A DNA stretch of 35,667 nt from Ruminococcus sp. (GCF_017650195.1 NZ_JAGCFH010000020.1:1-35667); one strand, 5' to 3'. Counted from the first letter of the stretch, positions 1 to 8,190 are shown. Numbers and translations: made by a program. The notes: generated by a model not told the origin, from the letters alone.

Positions 1-1493
1 ATACGCTCGATAGTGCTGTCAAGATAACCATACTGCTTTGCAATATCATACTTTTCTTCCGTAAGCTCTCCCTCAGTGAGCCACTTTTCTAGCTCAACAA
101 GGTTCAGCAGCTTATAGAGGAACCAGTTGTCTATCATGGTTATCTCGTGTATCTCCTCTGGAGTGATACCGCGTTTAAGAGCTTCAAATACGCAGAATGA
201 GCGCTCGTCGTCGATGACGTGGAGCTTCTCGCGTATCTCCTCAGTAGAGAGCTTTTCAAGCTTTTTCAGGTTCATGGTATCCATGCCCAGTTCTATGGAA
301 CGTACAGCTTTCATCATTGCCTGCTCGAAGCTAGTTCCTATAGCCATTACCTCTCCTGTAGCCTTCATCTGAGTGCCGAGGGTACGCTTTGCGTAAACGA
401 ACTTATCGAAAGCCCATTTGGGGAACTTGATTACTACATAGTCAAGCGCAGGTTCAAAGCAAGCGTAGGTCTTGCCCGTTACCTGATTGATTATTTCATC
501 AAGAGTGTAGCCGATAGCTATCTTTGCAGCCGTCTTGGCGATAGGATAGCCCGTCGCCTTTGAAGCCAGTGCAGATGAACGTGAAACTCTGGGGTTTACC
601 TCTATAACAGCATATCTGAAACTTGTGGGGTGAAGTGCGAACTGACAGTTGCAGCCGCCTTCGACTTTCAGTTCCTTGATTATGTTTATAGCAGCTGTAC
701 GGAGCATCTGATACTCTCTGTCGCTGAGAGTTACCGCGGGAGCGATAACGATACTGTCACCTGTATGAACGCCTACAGGGTCGAAGTTTTCCATTGAGCA
801 TACCGTTATAACATTGCCCTTTGCGTCACGGATAACCTCAAATTCTATTTCCTTCCAGCCGCTTATGCACTTCTCAACAAGTATCTGTGTAATAGGAGAA
901 AGACGGAGACCGTTAGTTGCAATGTCGCGGAGCTCCTCCTCATTCTGTGCGATACCGCCGCCTGTTCCGCCGAGAGTGAATGCAGGACGGACAATAACAG
1001 GATAGTGTATCACCTGTGCAAAGTCAACGGCATCCTCAACAGTCTCTACAACCTTTGAGGGAATAACAGGCTCTCCTATCTTTTCCATAGTGTCCTTGAA
1101 AGCCTGTCTGTCCTCAGCCTTGTGGATAGTCTCAGGATCTGCGCCAAGGAGCTTTACGTTGTGGCTTTCGAGGAAGCCCTCTTCCGCAAGCTGCATAGAC
1201 AATGTAAGACCAGTCTGTCCGCCGAGAGTAGATAGAAGGCTGTCCGGCTTCTCAATTTCTATTATCCTCTTTACAACGTCAAGAGTAAGAGGCTCAATAT
1301 AGACCTTGTCCGCCATAGCCTTATCGGTCATTATGGTAGCAGGGTTTGAATTTACTAGGACTACTTCAAGTCCTTCCTGTTTAAGTGCACGGCAAGCCTG
1401 TGTGCCTGCGTAGTCAAATTCGGCAGCCTGTCCAATAACGATAGGACCCGAGCCGATAACAAGTACCTTTTTTATATCACTTCTGAGTGGCAT
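1..1493 (-). CDS. carB: Carbamoyl-phosphate synthase large subunit, partial (3' end outside window)
   Basis: This is the large subunit, which makes carbamoyl phosphate from bicarbonate, ATP and ammonia supplied by CarA, for pyrimidine and arginine synthesis. About 497 residues of a protein usually near 1,060-1,070 are visible, running off the left edge. The protein begins [20 protein letters not shown], the family's N-terminus. The first ATP-grasp (carboxyphosphate) half is present, including [20 protein letters not shown], and the oligomerisation region has started. The ATG at 1493 follows GGAGGTAATATAA, a strong ribosome binding site. It is the last visible gene of the pyr operon, 140 bp downstream of carA. 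The frame has no stop inside the window, so the gene is easy to miss. Family identity is very secure. Confidence 0.97.
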   Translation of the reverse strand, partial: MPLRSDIKKVLVIGSGPIVIGQAAEFDYAGTQACRALKQEGLEVVLVNSNPATIMTDKAMADKVYIEPLTLDVVKRIIEIEKPDSLLSTLGGQTGLTLSMQLAEEGFLESHNVKLLGADPETIHKAEDRQAFKDTMEKIGEPVIPSKVVETVEDAVDFAQVIHYPVIVRPAFTLGGTGGGIAQNEEELRDIATNGLRLSPITQILVEKCISGWKEIEFEVIRDAKGNVITVCSMENFDPVGVHTGDSIVIAPAVTLSDREYQMLRTAAINIIKELKVEGGCNCQFALHPTSFRYAVIEVNPRVSRSSALASKATGYPIAKTAAKIAIGYTLDEIINQVTGKTYACFEPALDYVVIKFPKWAFDKFVYAKRTLGTQMKATGEVMAIGTSFEQAMMKAVRSIELGMDTMNLKKLEKLSTEEIREKLHVIDDERSFCVFEALKRGITPEEIHEITMIDNWFLYKLLNLVELEKWLTEGELTEEKYDIAKQYGYLDSTIER

Positions 1494-1530
1494 TTATATT
1501 ACCTCCGTTTTTATCAACAATCAAGATGTT

Positions 1531-1636
1531 TAATTCGGAATTCGTAATTAAGAATTATTGTGTCTGCTTTTCCGCAGATTTAAACATAGCACGTATAAGC
1601 TGATACATTAATTTCGAATTCCTAATTTCTAATTTA
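1531..1636. repeat. AATTC-rich inverted-repeat element between carA and carB
   Basis: The gap between carA and carB is filled by two AT-rich flanks in opposite orientation, at 1531-1557 and 1607-1636. Each is built from AATTC/GAATTC steps. Between them is a small hairpin, TCTGC-TTTTCC-GCAGA at 1563-1578. A related arrangement lies at 2853-2908. It resembles a miniature non-autonomous repeat rather than a gene or terminator. No target-site duplication was identified. Confidence 0.55.
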
Positions 1637-2731
1637 TTTAAGCATTGTTTTTACGAATTCGTCAAACAAATACGCCGTATCCAGCGGTCCACCGTGTGCT
1701 TCCGGGTGGAACTGGACCGTTCTTGCGTTGACTGAGGTATAGTGTATGCCCTCGCAGGTCTTGTCGTTTGCATTTATGTGGGATACCCTTCCCACGGATG
1801 GGTCTATGCTGTCCCCTACTACCGCGTAGCCGTGGTTCTGGCTGGTGACGTAGGTGAGTCCGCTCTCTAAGTCAATAACAGGCTGATTGGCTCCTCTGTG
1901 ACCGTATTTCAGCTTTTCGGTCTTTCCACCGTTGGCAAGAGCCATGAGCTGATGACCGAGGCATATACCGAATATCGGTATACCAAGCTTCTGTATCTCC
2001 TTTATATTGTCTATTATCTCAACATTTTCAGCAGGGTCTCCAGGTCCGTTCGAGAACATAATACCGTCTGGAGCAAGTTCCTTTATCTCAGCCGCAGTGG
2101 TGTATGCAGGCACTACCACAACTTCACAGCCGCGCTTTAAAAGCTCCTGCCTGATATTGCGCTTATAGCCGAAATCAAAGAGGGCTACGCGGAGCTTCTT
2201 TTCCTCCGGCTCATAGGTAAGAGTTTCGGTATTCGTGACAGTCTTTACAGCATCCTTTACTGTGAAAGCACGTATCTTTTCAAGGAGCTCGTCCTTCTTT
2301 GCGTAAACATCCTCGGTGGTGATAACTCCGTTCATAACACCCACCTCGCGGATAGTACGTGTAAGGCTGCGGGTGTCGATGTTATTTATTCCGACAATGT
2401 TATGGTTTTTCAAGAAATCGTTTATATTGCCCTCACTACGGAAATTTGAAGGAGAATTGCACCACTCTCTCACGATGTAGCCCGATACGTAGGACTTCGC
2501 GGACTCGTTGTCCTCAGAATTCACACCGTAGTTTCCGATAAGTGGAAAGGTCTGTGTGACTATCTGTCCGTAGTAGCTTGGGTCTGTGAGAGTTTCCTGA
2601 TAGCCTGTGACTCCTGTGGTGAATACTACTTCGCCTATGACGGTGCCCTTTGCACCGAAGCTTCTACCCTCGAACACCTGTCCGTCGGCAAGCATAAGAT
2701 AAGCTTTTTCGCCCATGTTGAATAATGACAT
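1634..2731 (-). CDS. carA: Carbamoyl-phosphate synthase small subunit (glutamine amidotransferase)
   Basis: This subunit hydrolyses glutamine and channels ammonia to CarB. The 365 residues match the usual length. Residues 1-150 form the small-chain N-terminal domain (FTTGVTGYQETLTDPSYYGQ). Residues 180-365 form a class I glutamine amidotransferase domain with nucleophile Cys257 in FGICLGHQLMA, and His342 and Glu344 in VQFHPEAHGG. The start at 2731 follows AAGGAGGAATACAA. It lies in the minus-strand pyr operon between pyrF and carB. The 275-bp upstream gap contains repeats but no second PyrR site that I can see, so expression probably comes from the pyrR promoter. The catalytic residues are intact. 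Confidence 0.97.
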   Translation of the reverse strand: MSLFNMGEKAYLMLADGQVFEGRSFGAKGTVIGEVVFTTGVTGYQETLTDPSYYGQIVTQTFPLIGNYGVNSEDNESAKSYVSGYIVREWCNSPSNFRSEGNINDFLKNHNIVGINNIDTRSLTRTIREVGVMNGVITTEDVYAKKDELLEKIRAFTVKDAVKTVTNTETLTYEPEEKKLRVALFDFGYKRNIRQELLKRGCEVVVVPAYTTAAEIKELAPDGIMFSNGPGDPAENVEIIDNIKEIQKLGIPIFGICLGHQLMALANGGKTEKLKYGHRGANQPVIDLESGLTYVTSQNHGYAVVGDSIDPSVGRVSHINANDKTCEGIHYTSVNARTVQFHPEAHGGPLDTAYLFDEFVKTMLK

Positions 2732-2852
2732 TTGTATTCCTCCTTGCGCATAACTTGCGCTCCCTAACCACGCTACCGCCAGTAAACTCGCTTACGGCAC
2801 CGTGTACTGATGATGTTATTCACTCTGTTCCACGCCATTGTGGAAAGAGCGT

Positions 2853-2908
2853 CCTTAATTCTGAATTCGTGATACGGAATTCGGAATTACTATGTCCGCT
2901 TTCGCGGA
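2853..2908. repeat. AATTC-rich repeat with CCGC/GCGG hairpin, pyrF-carA gap
   Basis: This is a cluster of TTAATTCTGAATTCG and GGAATTCGGAATTAC steps followed by the hairpin TCCGC-TTTC-GCGGA (2895-2908). The order and the sequence TGTC(C/T)GCTTT(T/C)CGC match the element at 1531-1636, so the two are probably copies of one family. It lies in the 275-bp gap between pyrF and carA, which also holds a TACTGGCG...GCCGTAAGCG-type stem near 2775-2805. No open frame here looks real. Confidence 0.5.
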
Positions 2909-2976
2909 AATCATGTGTATGTTTGCGGGCGGCAGGACGCCACCACTACAAAAGGTTCATATATTTTGCAGGGCAC

Positions 2977-2998
2977 GGGGCGATGCAGGCATCGCCCC
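2977..2998. repeat. 22-bp perfect palindrome (REP-like)
   Basis: GGGGCGATGC-AG-GCATCGCCCC is a perfect 10-bp inverted repeat with a 2-bp centre. It starts 9 bp past the pyrF stop codon on the minus strand. No T-run follows on either strand, so it is not a normal intrinsic terminator. Short GC-rich palindromes of this type recur as extragenic repeats in many Firmicutes. A second GC-rich stretch, GCGGGCGGCAGGACGCC, follows at about 2927-2943. Confidence 0.6.
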
Positions 2999-3006
2999 TA
3001 CACCAA

Positions 3007-3933
3007 TCACTTCAAATTAATATATTGGCAGATATCATCTCTCATGCGGATAACTTCTCTTCTTGCTGCCTTTGCGAAGTCGCGCTCGTCGCAGCCTTCC
3101 TTCTTGTATGCACACATTACTGCGCGTGAGGAGTTGACTATAGCTCCCAGACCGTTCTCGTCGAAGCCACCCTTCAAGCCCTCAGCTCCACCGCCCTGTG
3201 CGCCGTAGCCGGGTACAAGGAACATTGTATGAGGAAGTCTCTGCCTCAGCTCCGTAAGCATTTCGGGATATGTAGCACCAACAACTGCTCCCACTGCGGA
3301 GTAGCCATACTTGCCGCGGGTATCCTCACCCCACCTCTCGCACATATCGCCCATGCACTCGTATATGGTGCGACCGTCCGCAAGCTTCATATCCTGAAGT
3401 TCTCCCGAGGAGGGATTTGAGGTCTTTACCAACACGTATATACCCTTATCGCGCTCACGGCATACTTTAAGGAGAGGTTCGATACCGTCTGTGCCGAGAT
3501 AACCGTTGACTGTGAGAGCGTCAGCTCCAAAGGGCTCTATCTCACTGTCCCCTATAGTGACTGTACCGAGATGAGCCTTTGTGTAGGCTTCCATGGTAGC
3601 GCCTATATCGTTGCGCTTGCCATCCGTTATAACGAACATACCGTTGAGCTTTGCATAACGGATAGTCTTTTCAAGTGTCCTAATGCCGTAGTGTCCATAC
3701 ATCTCATAGTAGGCAGCCTGCGGCTTTATAGCAGGTACAATGTCATGTATCTCGTCGATTATCGCCTGATTGAAGTCAAATATAGCCTTTGCAGCAGCCT
3801 TCAGAGTCCAGCCGTCGCTGTCAAGGTAACGGCGCTGTATAAAATCAGGAACATACTCCAGCTTAGGGTCAAGTCCCACCACCGTAGGATTTTTCATTTC
3901 GATTATCTTTTCGATAAGTCTGTCAAATGACAT
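3007..3933 (-). CDS. pyrF: Orotidine 5'-phosphate decarboxylase (long, type 2 form)
   Basis: This enzyme decarboxylates OMP to UMP, the last step of de novo UMP synthesis. The 308 residues fit the longer PyrF subfamily rather than the roughly 240-residue Bacillus type. The active-site signature DGKRNDIGAT carries Asp104, Lys106 and Asp109. The phosphate-binding end is seen in FLVPGYGAQGGG and AIVNSSRAVM. The start at 3933 follows AAGGAGGAAAAGAA. It lies 17 bp downstream of pyrC in the pyrR-pyrC-pyrF-carA-carB operon and is presumably controlled by the PyrR attenuator upstream of pyrR. Nothing is missing from the catalytic core. Confidence 0.96.
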   Translation of the reverse strand: MSFDRLIEKIIEMKNPTVVGLDPKLEYVPDFIQRRYLDSDGWTLKAAAKAIFDFNQAIIDEIHDIVPAIKPQAAYYEMYGHYGIRTLEKTIRYAKLNGMFVITDGKRNDIGATMEAYTKAHLGTVTIGDSEIEPFGADALTVNGYLGTDGIEPLLKVCRERDKGIYVLVKTSNPSSGELQDMKLADGRTIYECMGDMCERWGEDTRGKYGYSAVGAVVGATYPEMLTELRQRLPHTMFLVPGYGAQGGGAEGLKGGFDENGLGAIVNSSRAVMCAYKKEGCDERDFAKAARREVIRMRDDICQYINLK

Positions 3934-3950
3934 TTCTTTTCCTCCTTGTA

Positions 3951-5219
3951 TTATAATGCATTGTATCTTATCTCGCCCTTTGATATAGTAACGAGAGGCT
4001 TTCCTGTAAACTCCATGCCCTTGAATACTGTATTCTTTGACTTTGAATGCAATTTTTCAGGTTCTACTGTCCATTTTCTGTCTATGTCGGCGATAACCAG
4101 ATCGGCTGTGCTTCCCTCTCTGATACACGGTGTATCAAGTCCCAGTATCTTACGGGGATTTATACACATAAGCTCCACTACTCTGTTAAGGCTTATCTCT
4201 CCTGTATGATACAGTGCTGTGAGGGTTGCCGCAAGAGAGGTCTCAAGTCCCACAACACCGTTTGGAGCCTTTTCAAAATCAGCCTTTTCCTCTGCGGCAT
4301 GGGGAGCGTGATCCGTGATGATACAATCTATAGTGCTATCCTTTATGGCTTCGATTATCGCTCTTACATCCTCAGGAGTCCTCAGCGGCGGATTCATTCT
4401 GTAGTCCGCATCACGCTTTTCAAGAAGCTTATCTGTGAGCATGAAGTAGTGAGGAGCAGTCTCGCATGTGACCTTAACTCCTCTCGACTTGGCAAAGCGT
4501 ATCATTGCTGCGCTGCCCTCTGTTGAAACATGGCATATATGTATCCTTGCGTCCACTGATGAAGCAAGTATCATCTCACGGGCTGTTATGTAGTCCTCGG
4601 AAGCTCTGTCCATGCCTTTGACTCCAAGCCTTTCGGAGGTCTCGCCCTTGTTCATTATACCGCCGTTTATTATGCTCAAATCCTCGCAGTGAGAAGCAAC
4701 GAGAAGTCCGTTTTCCTTTGAAAGCTCCAAAGCCTTTCTCATATTTTCTGCATTCTCAACAGGCCTGCCGTCATCGGAAATACATATACAGCCTGCCGCT
4801 TTCAATGCGTCGTAGTCGCATAGGCCGTTTCCACTCATGCCGCCTGTTATGCAGCCTACAGGATATACGTCAACTCCCGTTCCCTTTGCCTTTCCGATGA
4901 TATAGCTTATAGTTTCCGGATGGTCGCATGGAGGCTTGGTGTTCGGCATTGCAAGAACTCCTGTCACTCCTCCTGCCAATGCCGCGGCACAGCCTGTGAG
5001 CACATCCTCCTTATGGGTGAAGCCTGGGTCACGGAGATGAACATGCATATCGAACAGTGACGGCATAAGCACAAGTCCTGTTCCGTCGATGATCTGTTCT
5101 GCATTCTCTGTTATACCGCTGTATATCCTTGCGATAATTCCGTCCTTTATCAGTACGTCTGCTGTTGTATCCGTTATATTATCAACTGCTCGTATATTCC
5201 TTATCAGAATAGATGACAT
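3951..5219 (-). CDS. pyrC: Dihydroorotase
   Basis: This zinc amidohydrolase cyclises carbamoyl aspartate to dihydroorotate. The 422 residues fit the class I (Bacillus PyrC) type. The metal motif HVHLRDPG has His59 and His61. MPNTKPPCD, SDDGRPVENAENM and IITDHAPHAAEEK (near residue 300) are further family signatures. The C-terminal segment ends in the small beta domain usual for the family. The start at 5219 has AGAGAGGTATAT in front. It lies 31 bp from pyrR and 17 bp from pyrF in the same operon. No aspartate carbamoyltransferase (pyrB) is present between pyrR and pyrC, unlike the Bacillus order; it must be elsewhere. Confidence 0.95.
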   Translation of the reverse strand: MSSILIRNIRAVDNITDTTADVLIKDGIIARIYSGITENAEQIIDGTGLVLMPSLFDMHVHLRDPGFTHKEDVLTGCAAALAGGVTGVLAMPNTKPPCDHPETISYIIGKAKGTGVDVYPVGCITGGMSGNGLCDYDALKAAGCICISDDGRPVENAENMRKALELSKENGLLVASHCEDLSIINGGIMNKGETSERLGVKGMDRASEDYITAREMILASSVDARIHICHVSTEGSAAMIRFAKSRGVKVTCETAPHYFMLTDKLLEKRDADYRMNPPLRTPEDVRAIIEAIKDSTIDCIITDHAPHAAEEKADFEKAPNGVVGLETSLAATLTALYHTGEISLNRVVELMCINPRKILGLDTPCIREGSTADLVIADIDRKWTVEPEKLHSKSKNTVFKGMEFTGKPLVTISKGEIRYNAL

Positions 5220-5250
5220 ATATACCTCTCTTTCAGTTTGTGGTGGATAT

Positions 5251-5772
5251 TCAGTAGATAGCTACTCCGTCGCTGCCGTCGATCTCCTCAACAGAAACCC
5301 TTACAACCTCGCTGTGGGATGTTGGAAGATTCTTCCCTATATAATCCGGACGTATTGGAAGTTCTCTGTGTCCGCGATCGATAAGCACAGCAAGCTGTAT
5401 TGAGCGCGGTCTGCCCCGCTTTATAAGAGCATCTATGGCAGCCCGTGAGCTTCTTCCAGTAAATATCACGTCGTCCACTATAACTACGTTCTTGTCCGTA
5501 ATATCAAAGGGTATCTCCGTCTTTTCAGCGTCTCCGCCCGATTTGCTGTCGTCGCGGTAGGGCGTGATATCAAGTGAACCGAAAGGGACCGTGTTTTTTT
5601 CGAGCTCTGAAAGCTTTTCTGCAATACGTCTTCCGATAGGAACACCTCTTGACAGAATACCAACTATGCACAGATCCTCGGTGCCCTTGTTTCGCTCGAT
5701 TATCTCGTAAGAGATACGGGCAATAGCACGTTGCACAGCCTTATCGTCCATGATAATGCGCTTCGACTCCAT
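5251..5772 (-). CDS. pyrR: Bifunctional pyr operon attenuator / uracil phosphoribosyltransferase PyrR
   Basis: PyrR binds pyr mRNA when UMP or UTP is high and favours termination; it also has uracil phosphoribosyltransferase activity. The PRPP-binding signature is NVVIVDDVIFTGRSSRAAID. The longest frame starts with a TTG at 5796, but that codon sits inside the U-run of the upstream terminator. The ATG at 5772 (MESKRIIMDDKAVQ) follows AAAGGAGAACAGTGT and gives 173 residues, close to the usual 180. It is first in the operon, downstream of its own RNA target. Identity is secure from the motif together with the binding site. Confidence 0.96.
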   Translation of the reverse strand: MESKRIIMDDKAVQRAIARISYEIIERNKGTEDLCIVGILSRGVPIGRRIAEKLSELEKNTVPFGSLDITPYRDDSKSGGDAEKTEIPFDITDKNVVIVDDVIFTGRSSRAAIDALIKRGRPRSIQLAVLIDRGHRELPIRPDYIGKNLPTSHSEVVRVSVEEIDGSDGVAIY

Positions 5773-5794
5773 ACACTGTTCTCCTTTCAGCAAC

Positions 5795-5823
5795 AAAAAA
5801 TGCCCCCCGCGCGGCAGGGAGCA
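5795..5823 (-). terminator. Attenuator terminator of the pyr operon
   Basis: On the minus strand, TGCTCCCTG-CCGCG-CGGGGGGCA forms a 9-bp stem (two G-U pairs) followed by TTTTTT, ending 22 nt before the pyrR start. Part of its 5' arm (CCUGCC) can also pair with GGCAAGG at the 3' edge of the PyrR-binding hairpin. This gives the mutually exclusive antiterminator expected for PyrR control. Confidence 0.88.
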
Positions 5824-5869
5824 TACTTATAGTTATAGCTATGTTATAATTACAGTATCAAATAACTCG

Positions 5870-5900
5870 CCTTGCCGACCTCACGGGATCGAATTAAAGG
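5870..5900 (-). promoter_or_regulatory. PyrR-binding hairpin (anti-antiterminator)
   Basis: The leader RNA reads CCUU-UAAUU-CGA-UCCCGUGAGG-UCG-GC-AAGG. The lower stem is CCUU/AAGG, with an internal bulge and an upper stem CGA/UCG. The loop UCCCGUGAGG matches the conserved PyrR-recognised sequence (UCCxGxGAGG). It lies between the promoter at 5922-5950 and the terminator at 5795-5823. This implies repression of pyrR-carB when UMP is abundant. Confidence 0.9.
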
Positions 5901-5921
5901 GTAGTTTCAATTAACAGAAAT

Positions 5922-5950
5922 ATTATATCACATTATGTTTCTCTTGTCCA
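5922..5950 (-). promoter_or_regulatory. Promoter of the pyr operon
   Basis: On the minus strand the -35 is TGGACA and the -10 is TATAAT with a 17-bp spacer. A TG two bases before the -10 gives an extended -10 (TGATATAAT). The expected transcript start lies just before the PyrR-binding hairpin. Confidence 0.85.
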
Positions 5951-6049
5951 GTGATTTCAGTAATATTATTATTTATTTACAAAAAGCCGCTCTTAAGGTT
6001 GCCGCTGATTGTAGAGCATTTCGGTATACGAAAATTTTTCGCAGACTAT

Positions 6050-6077
6050 TTGATTTTACAGGAAAATGTGGTATAAT
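6050..6077 (+). promoter_or_regulatory. Promoter of trmB
   Basis: TTGATT, a 16-bp spacer and TATAAT lie 30 bp upstream of the trmB start, divergent from the pyr promoter. The ribosome binding site GGAGG is at 6096-6100. Confidence 0.72.
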
Positions 6078-6106
6078 TATTATCAGTACAATCACGGAGG
6101 TAATTT

Positions 6107-6769
6107 ATGAGAATACGTCATAAACCATGGGCTAAGCCTGAATTGGAGACTTGTCCCTTTTATATACAAGAGCCGCAGAAGCAGATAGGTCACTGGAGAG
6201 AGCTTTTCAGCGATCCTGACAAGCCGCTATACGTGGAGTTGGGCTGCGGCAAAGGCGGCTTCATATCACAGGCTGCTCCTGCTCATCCGGAAGCTAATTT
6301 CATAGCTATGGACATAAAGAACGAGATGCTAGTCCTCGCAAAGCGCAAGCTGGAAGCCGCTTACGCGATAAAGGGAACTTCTCCGGATAATGTCCGCATA
6401 GCAATACAGAACATCGAGCGTCTCGAGCTTGCATGGGACGAAAACGACCGTGCAGAACGGATATACATCAATTTCTGTAACCCGTGGCCTAAATCCAAAC
6501 ACAAAAAGCGCCGTCTGACACATACCCGCCAGCTTGTGAATTATAAAAAGTTCCTCCGCGGCGAACTCTGGTTCAAGACTGATGACGACGAGCTTTTCGA
6601 GGAGTCATTTGAGTACTTCGCGGAGGCAGGCTTCAGGATAAAATACAAAACCTACGATCTCCACGCAGAAAGTCCTTACGAAAACTTTGTCACCGAGCAT
6701 GAGAAAATGTTCTCCGACGAAGGCAAGAAAATAAAGTTCCTGATAGCTGAACCTGTAAGGGAGGATTAA
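6107..6769 (+). CDS. trmB: tRNA (guanine-N7-)-methyltransferase
   Basis: This SAM-dependent enzyme methylates G46 in the variable loop of tRNA. The 220 residues match the family. The SAM-binding loop VELGCGKGGFISQAA sits near residues 43-57, followed by NFIAMDIKNEM. The TrmB signature NPWPKSKHKKRR is near residue 125, and ELWFKTDDDELFE lies in the C-terminal part. The ATG at 6107 follows CGGAGGTAATTT. It is transcribed divergently from pyrR and is followed after 1 bp by a small gene. Assignment is firm. Confidence 0.95.
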   Translation: MRIRHKPWAKPELETCPFYIQEPQKQIGHWRELFSDPDKPLYVELGCGKGGFISQAAPAHPEANFIAMDIKNEMLVLAKRKLEAAYAIKGTSPDNVRIAIQNIERLELAWDENDRAERIYINFCNPWPKSKHKKRRLTHTRQLVNYKKFLRGELWFKTDDDELFEESFEYFAEAGFRIKYKTYDLHAESPYENFVTEHEKMFSDEGKKIKFLIAEPVRED

Positions 6770-6770
6770 T

Positions 6771-6980
6771 ATGGAATTCAAGAAAGATTTCCACGGTATA
6801 CATATAGAAGGCGGTTCGGTAAAAGCCGCCGGCAAAGGCAATCTCGCGGTATCAGAGGAGGTACCACAGGATATACGCACCAAAATAGTTCCCAAGAACG
6901 TTGCAAAGACAGCCGTAAAGGCTGCTGCCCTTACGGGGCTTGTTATCCTCCGGCACAAAGCAAAAAAGCGTAAATCATAG
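6771..6980 (+). CDS. Small basic protein of unknown function, coupled to trmB
   Basis: This is a 69-residue protein that I do not recognise. It starts one base after the trmB stop codon and has its own ribosome binding site (AGGGAGGATTAAT), so it is probably real and co-translated with trmB. Residues 1-45 are mixed and polar (MEFKKDFHGIHIEGGSVKAA). Residues about 46-61 are hydrophobic and alanine-rich (AVKAAALTGLVILRH), and the end is strongly basic (KAKKRKS). The hydrophobic stretch is short for a membrane span, so amphipathic membrane or RNA association are both possible. No function is assigned. Confidence 0.65.
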   Translation: MEFKKDFHGIHIEGGSVKAAGKGNLAVSEEVPQDIRTKIVPKNVAKTAVKAAALTGLVILRHKAKKRKS

Positions 6981-7118
6981 TTTTGTGAAGCAAAAATGTG
7001 ATTTACATGAGTAGTATCTAGATATTAGAAAATAGAAACTACTTCGCATCATAATACTACTCACTACTTTCAACTTACTCAAATTCAAATTTACCATAGC
7101 TAATTTTGAATTTACAGC
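6981..7118. other. AT-rich gap with two inverted repeats
   Basis: This stretch separates the trmB pair from ddh. It holds a 9-bp inverted repeat GAGTAGTAT/ATACTACTC (7009-7017 and 7054-7062, 36-bp spacing). A second, near-perfect repeat, AAATTCAAATT/AATTTTGAATTT, lies at 7081-7091 and 7102-7113, just upstream of the ddh promoter. A weak TTTTG/CAAAA stem directly follows the small gene. Nothing codes here. The second repeat could be an operator, but that is a guess. Confidence 0.4.
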
Positions 7119-7147
7119 TTTACAACAAAAAAATAGTGTGATATAAT
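7119..7147 (+). promoter_or_regulatory. Promoter of ddh
   Basis: TTTACA, a 17-bp spacer and TATAAT lie upstream of ddh. The ribosome binding site CAGGAGGACTAATATA precedes the ATG. Confidence 0.82.
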
Positions 7148-7186
7148 ATTAACGTAATTTTTGATCACAACAGGAGGACTAATATA

Positions 7187-8176
7187 ATGGCTAAAGTTAG
7201 AATCGGTATTGCAGGCTACGGCAACCTCGGAAGAGGCGTTGAGCTCGCTATCCGTCAGAATGATGATATGGAACTGGCAGGAATATTCACACGCCGCGAT
7301 CCTTCCACAGTTAAGCCCCTAACGGCAGGCGCTGGTGTCTACAGGATTGATGATGCCAAGAATATGACAAACGATATCGACGTTATGATAATCTGCGGAG
7401 GAAGCGCTACAGACCTTCCCAAGCAGACCCCCGAAATGGCTAAGCTTTTCAACGTTATCGACAGCTTCGACACTCACGCAAGGATACCCGAGCATTTTGC
7501 AAACGTTGACAAGGCTGCTAAGGAGAGTGGTCACCTCGCTTTTATCTCTCTCGGCTGGGATCCCGGTCTCTTCTCCCTCAACAGACTTTATGCAGAGTCC
7601 ATACTTCCCAACGGCAAGAGCTATACCTTCTGGGGCAAGGGCGTAAGTCAGGGACACTCCGACGCTATACGCAGAGTTGAAGGCGTAAAGAAAGGCATAC
7701 AGTACACTGTTCCAATAGAGTCGGCTATGGAGGCTGTCCGCAGCGGAAGCCAACCCGAGCTCACCACTCGTCAGAAACACCTCAGAGAGTGCTGGGTAGT
7801 TCCCGAGGAGGGTGCGGACCTTGCGAAGATAGAGAGCGATATTAAGACTATGAAGAACTACTTCGATGAGTACGATACAACAGTAAACTTCATCAGCGAA
7901 GAGGAATTCAACGCAAAACACAATAAGATGCCCCATGGCGGTTTCGTTATGAGAAGCGGTCTCACTGGAGACGGTGAAAAAACTCATCAGATGATAGAGT
8001 ACTCTCTCAAACTGGAGTCAAATCCTGAATTTACAGCAAGTGTGCTTATTTGCTACGCAAGAGCGCTTGCAAGGCTCAAGGCTGAGGGCGCGACCGGTTG
8101 CAAGACTGCTTTCGACATCGCTCCGGCTTATCTTTCAAGACTCAGCGGCGATGAGCTAAGAGCCTCAATGCTTTAA
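7187..8176 (+). CDS. ddh: meso-Diaminopimelate D-dehydrogenase
   Basis: This NADPH-dependent enzyme reductively aminates tetrahydrodipicolinate to meso-diaminopimelate in one step. The product feeds both lysine synthesis and peptidoglycan. The 329 residues agree with the family (about 320-330). The N-terminal Rossmann motif is GIAGYGNLGRG (residues 7-17). Later signatures include FISLGWDPGLFSLNR, FWGKGVSQGHSDA and MPHGGFVMRSG, characteristic of Ddh. It is monocistronic, with its own promoter and terminator. The one-step route is scattered in bacteria and is found in several clostridia and ruminococci. The call rests on motif recognition and is strong. Confidence 0.94.
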   Translation: MAKVRIGIAGYGNLGRGVELAIRQNDDMELAGIFTRRDPSTVKPLTAGAGVYRIDDAKNMTNDIDVMIICGGSATDLPKQTPEMAKLFNVIDSFDTHARIPEHFANVDKAAKESGHLAFISLGWDPGLFSLNRLYAESILPNGKSYTFWGKGVSQGHSDAIRRVEGVKKGIQYTVPIESAMEAVRSGSQPELTTRQKHLRECWVVPEEGADLAKIESDIKTMKNYFDEYDTTVNFISEEEFNAKHNKMPHGGFVMRSGLTGDGEKTHQMIEYSLKLESNPEFTASVLICYARALARLKAEGATGCKTAFDIAPAYLSRLSGDELRASML

Positions 8177-8190
8177 TAAAAACTTTTTCA

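Noticed and set aside
2725-3208. Two plus-strand open frames over the pyrF-carA gap
   Set aside because: They cross the repeats and the 22-bp palindrome, overlap pyrF antisense and carry no recognisable domain.
5881-5900. GATCGAATT-type T-loop look-alike, considered as part of a tRNA
   Set aside because: No acceptor stem or other arms can be built; the sequence fits the PyrR-binding hairpin.
7319-7987. 222-aa open frame on the minus strand
   Set aside because: It lies wholly inside ddh in the opposite direction, has no ribosome binding site or known motif, and ddh is a clear gene.
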